This document shows, one piece after another, positions 32,241 through 32,450 of a DNA stretch of 32,450 nt; position 1 is the stretch's first letter; the number at the start of each line of letters is the position of its first letter. Both the position numbers and the translations under genes were made by a program. The notes under the pieces are model-generated. The model ran no database searches, was not told where the DNA came from, and saw only the letters and a program-made list of their open reading frames with translations. The stretch is from Amphimedon queenslandica (Eukaryota; Porifera; Demospongiae; Haplosclerida; Niphatidae), in the NCBI RefSeq assembly GCF_000090795.2, contig NW_003546374.1, positions 190,876-223,325 of the forward strand. Reading direction: 5' to 3'.

Positions 32241-32450
32241 GTAATAGAGGTATCAGAGGTTGCTATAGATTTAGTATTTGGAAATGTTACTGGAACATTT
32301 AAAGCATCTTCAATTCTTTTTTATTAGAAACTGAAAAAAATTTAATTAATGTAATTCATTATTTTGTTTTTATTGCTATAATTATTGTTATTTATTTTGT
32401 ATTCATTTTCATTTTGATTCTTTACCACAGAGGTAACAGTGGTAACAGAG

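Overview
This is an AT-rich animal (metazoan) window, most likely from a sponge or another early-branching marine invertebrate. Genes are split by short introns (about 50-260 bp), usually GT-AG, and most recognisable coding blocks belong to multi-copy, transposase-like or lineage-expanded families that I associate with sponge and cnidarian genomes. There is no operon structure, rRNA or recognisable tRNA. Species assignment is inference. Nearly every gene here carries stops or frameshifts, so the window reads as a repeat-rich gene graveyard. Some homopolymer frameshifts could instead be sequencing errors.

Layout. 1-117 (-): clean first coding segment of a gene leaving the window. 1535-4473 (+): nine-exon broken gene of a transposase-like family, with a MITE in one intron. 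4805-5403 (-): chromodomain remnant. 6073-6896 (-): integrase-family N-terminal remnant. 7518-7799 (+): MITE end joined to a stray terminal exon of the RAG1-like family. 8677-9097 (-): possible small Cys-rich gene. 9316-9744: long inverted repeat. 10.7-11.6 kb: 35-bp minisatellite. 12362-15171 (-): broken SAMD3-like gene. 17309-17783 (-) and 17853-19232 (+): head-to-head OB-fold and HECT-ligase pseudogenes. 19391-19984: two MITEs, one nested in an older repeat array. 20122-21240 (-): DDE integrase pseudogene. 21.4-21.9 kb: tandem repeats. 22514-24408: hAT-type element with a perfect 8-bp target duplication carrying an intact PHD-finger ORF. 24.4-27.5 kb: mostly non-coding, with a degenerate simple-repeat patch. 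27539-30834 (-): multi-exon RAG1-like gene. 31541-31777: another MITE. 31.9-32.45 kb: 9-bp minisatellite.

Main result. The minus-strand gene at 27.5-30.8 kb resembles vertebrate RAG1 along its whole length: the N-terminal Cys/His region, RING finger, following zinc finger, and core landmarks. The plus-strand gene at 1.5-4.5 kb has no RAG1 N-terminus but has the same core layout: an Asp after a first beta strand (SGDGA), a second Asp exactly 19 residues before a CxxC pair (as RAG1 D708 is to C727), an LH motif, and a late GxE. These look like two divergent families of RAG1-core-like DDE proteins in one window. The RAG1 comparison is from memory and needs an HMM or structure check.
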